A stretch of 32,426 bases of DNA from Allocoprobacillus merdigallinarum (GTDB lineage Bacteria; Bacillota_I; Bacilli_A; Erysipelotrichales; Coprobacillaceae). Of this stretch, positions 32,319 to 32,426 are shown piece after piece. The DNA is taken from the NCBI GenBank assembly GCA_019117525.1, contig DWZO01000001.1:1-32426 (forward strand). Direction: 5' to 3'. The position numbers were made by a program, and so were the translations under genes. The notes under the pieces were generated by a model, which made no database searches, was not told the origin of the DNA, and saw nothing but the letters and a program-made list of their open reading frames with translations. Position 1 is the stretch's first letter. Every line of letters starts with the position of its first letter.

Positions 32319-32426
32319 ATGTTAATTCTAATGTTACTAATGGAAGGTATAGTATTATGTTTTATACTTTTAATGTTTTGTGTTATTGGTATAGCAAATG
32401 GTCCTGAAAAATTTACTGTATTTTAC
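32319..32426 (+). CDS. Partial small membrane protein, cut by window edge
   Basis: An open frame runs off the right edge. It is hydrophobic from the start (MLILMLLMEGIVLCFILLMFCVIGIANG). The start at 32319 is chosen because AATTTGAAAGCGAG lies just upstream, nearly the same leader as the genes at 26 and 1568; an in-frame ATG at 32283 also has a plausible ribosome site (AGGTGATAGAAG). The product cannot be named from this fragment. Confidence 0.45.
   Translation, partial: MLILMLLMEGIVLCFILLMFCVIGIANGPEKFTVFY

Overview
The window is a low-G+C Gram-positive (Bacillota) chromosome segment. Protein content (type III glutamine synthetase, VanY-type and CapA-type lipoproteins, many small membrane proteins) and AT-rich spacers suggest a gut Erysipelotrichia / Coprobacillaceae-like bacterium. 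This is an inference from protein style, not from a marker gene. No rRNA, tRNA, CRISPR array, intact insertion sequence or phage module was seen.

Layout. (i) 1-4.2 kb: very AT-rich accessory stretch of short, unrelated, co-directional genes: an anchored alpha/beta hydrolase, three small membrane proteins, an ABC/SMC-like ATPase, a GNAT acetyltransferase and a lipoprotein. A short motif (AAATCCTAAKTT) recurs in the gene boundaries. (ii) 4.2-6.1 kb: decayed gene pieces, then an AlbA_2/Schlafen-type ATP-binding regulator whose C-terminal winged helix is cut off by a one-base change in an A7 run, closed by strong terminators. (iii) 6.2-7.8 kb: small membrane proteins, two of them paralogues. (iv) 7.8-25.3 kb: nitrogen and glutamine metabolism. 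purF is divergent from a long run glnN-asnB-gltB-gltD-amt-glnK, followed by carA-carB under its own promoter and leader. (v) 25.3-28.1 kb, minus strand: UMF1-type MFS transporter coupled to a zinc-dependent phospholipase C-like protein, and a flavodoxin-like protein. (vi) 28.2-31.5 kb: VanY-like lipoprotein, dUTPase, CapA-like lipoprotein and an unknown protein. (vii) 31.5 kb to the end: accessory style again, with a decayed copy of the glycine-zipper gene from the left end, a LacA/Maa-type acetyltransferase and an ORF cut by the window edge.

How the genes work together: Amt and GlnK bring in ammonium and sense nitrogen status. GlnN and GltBD form the GS-GOGAT cycle. AsnB, CarA and PurF spend glutamine amide nitrogen on asparagine, carbamoyl phosphate and purines. 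Every gene from 7.8 to 25.3 kb therefore touches glutamine.

The most interesting signal is upstream of carAB. A promoter, a 22-codon leader ORF ending in a T-rich tract, and an intrinsic terminator whose 5' arm contains part of the leader stop codon together resemble the UTP-sensitive attenuator of enterobacterial pyrBI. A second candidate cis-regulatory RNA lies in the purF leader, where 16-nt complementary arms enclose about 59 nt and the 3' arm can alternatively pair with the purF Shine-Dalgarno sequence.
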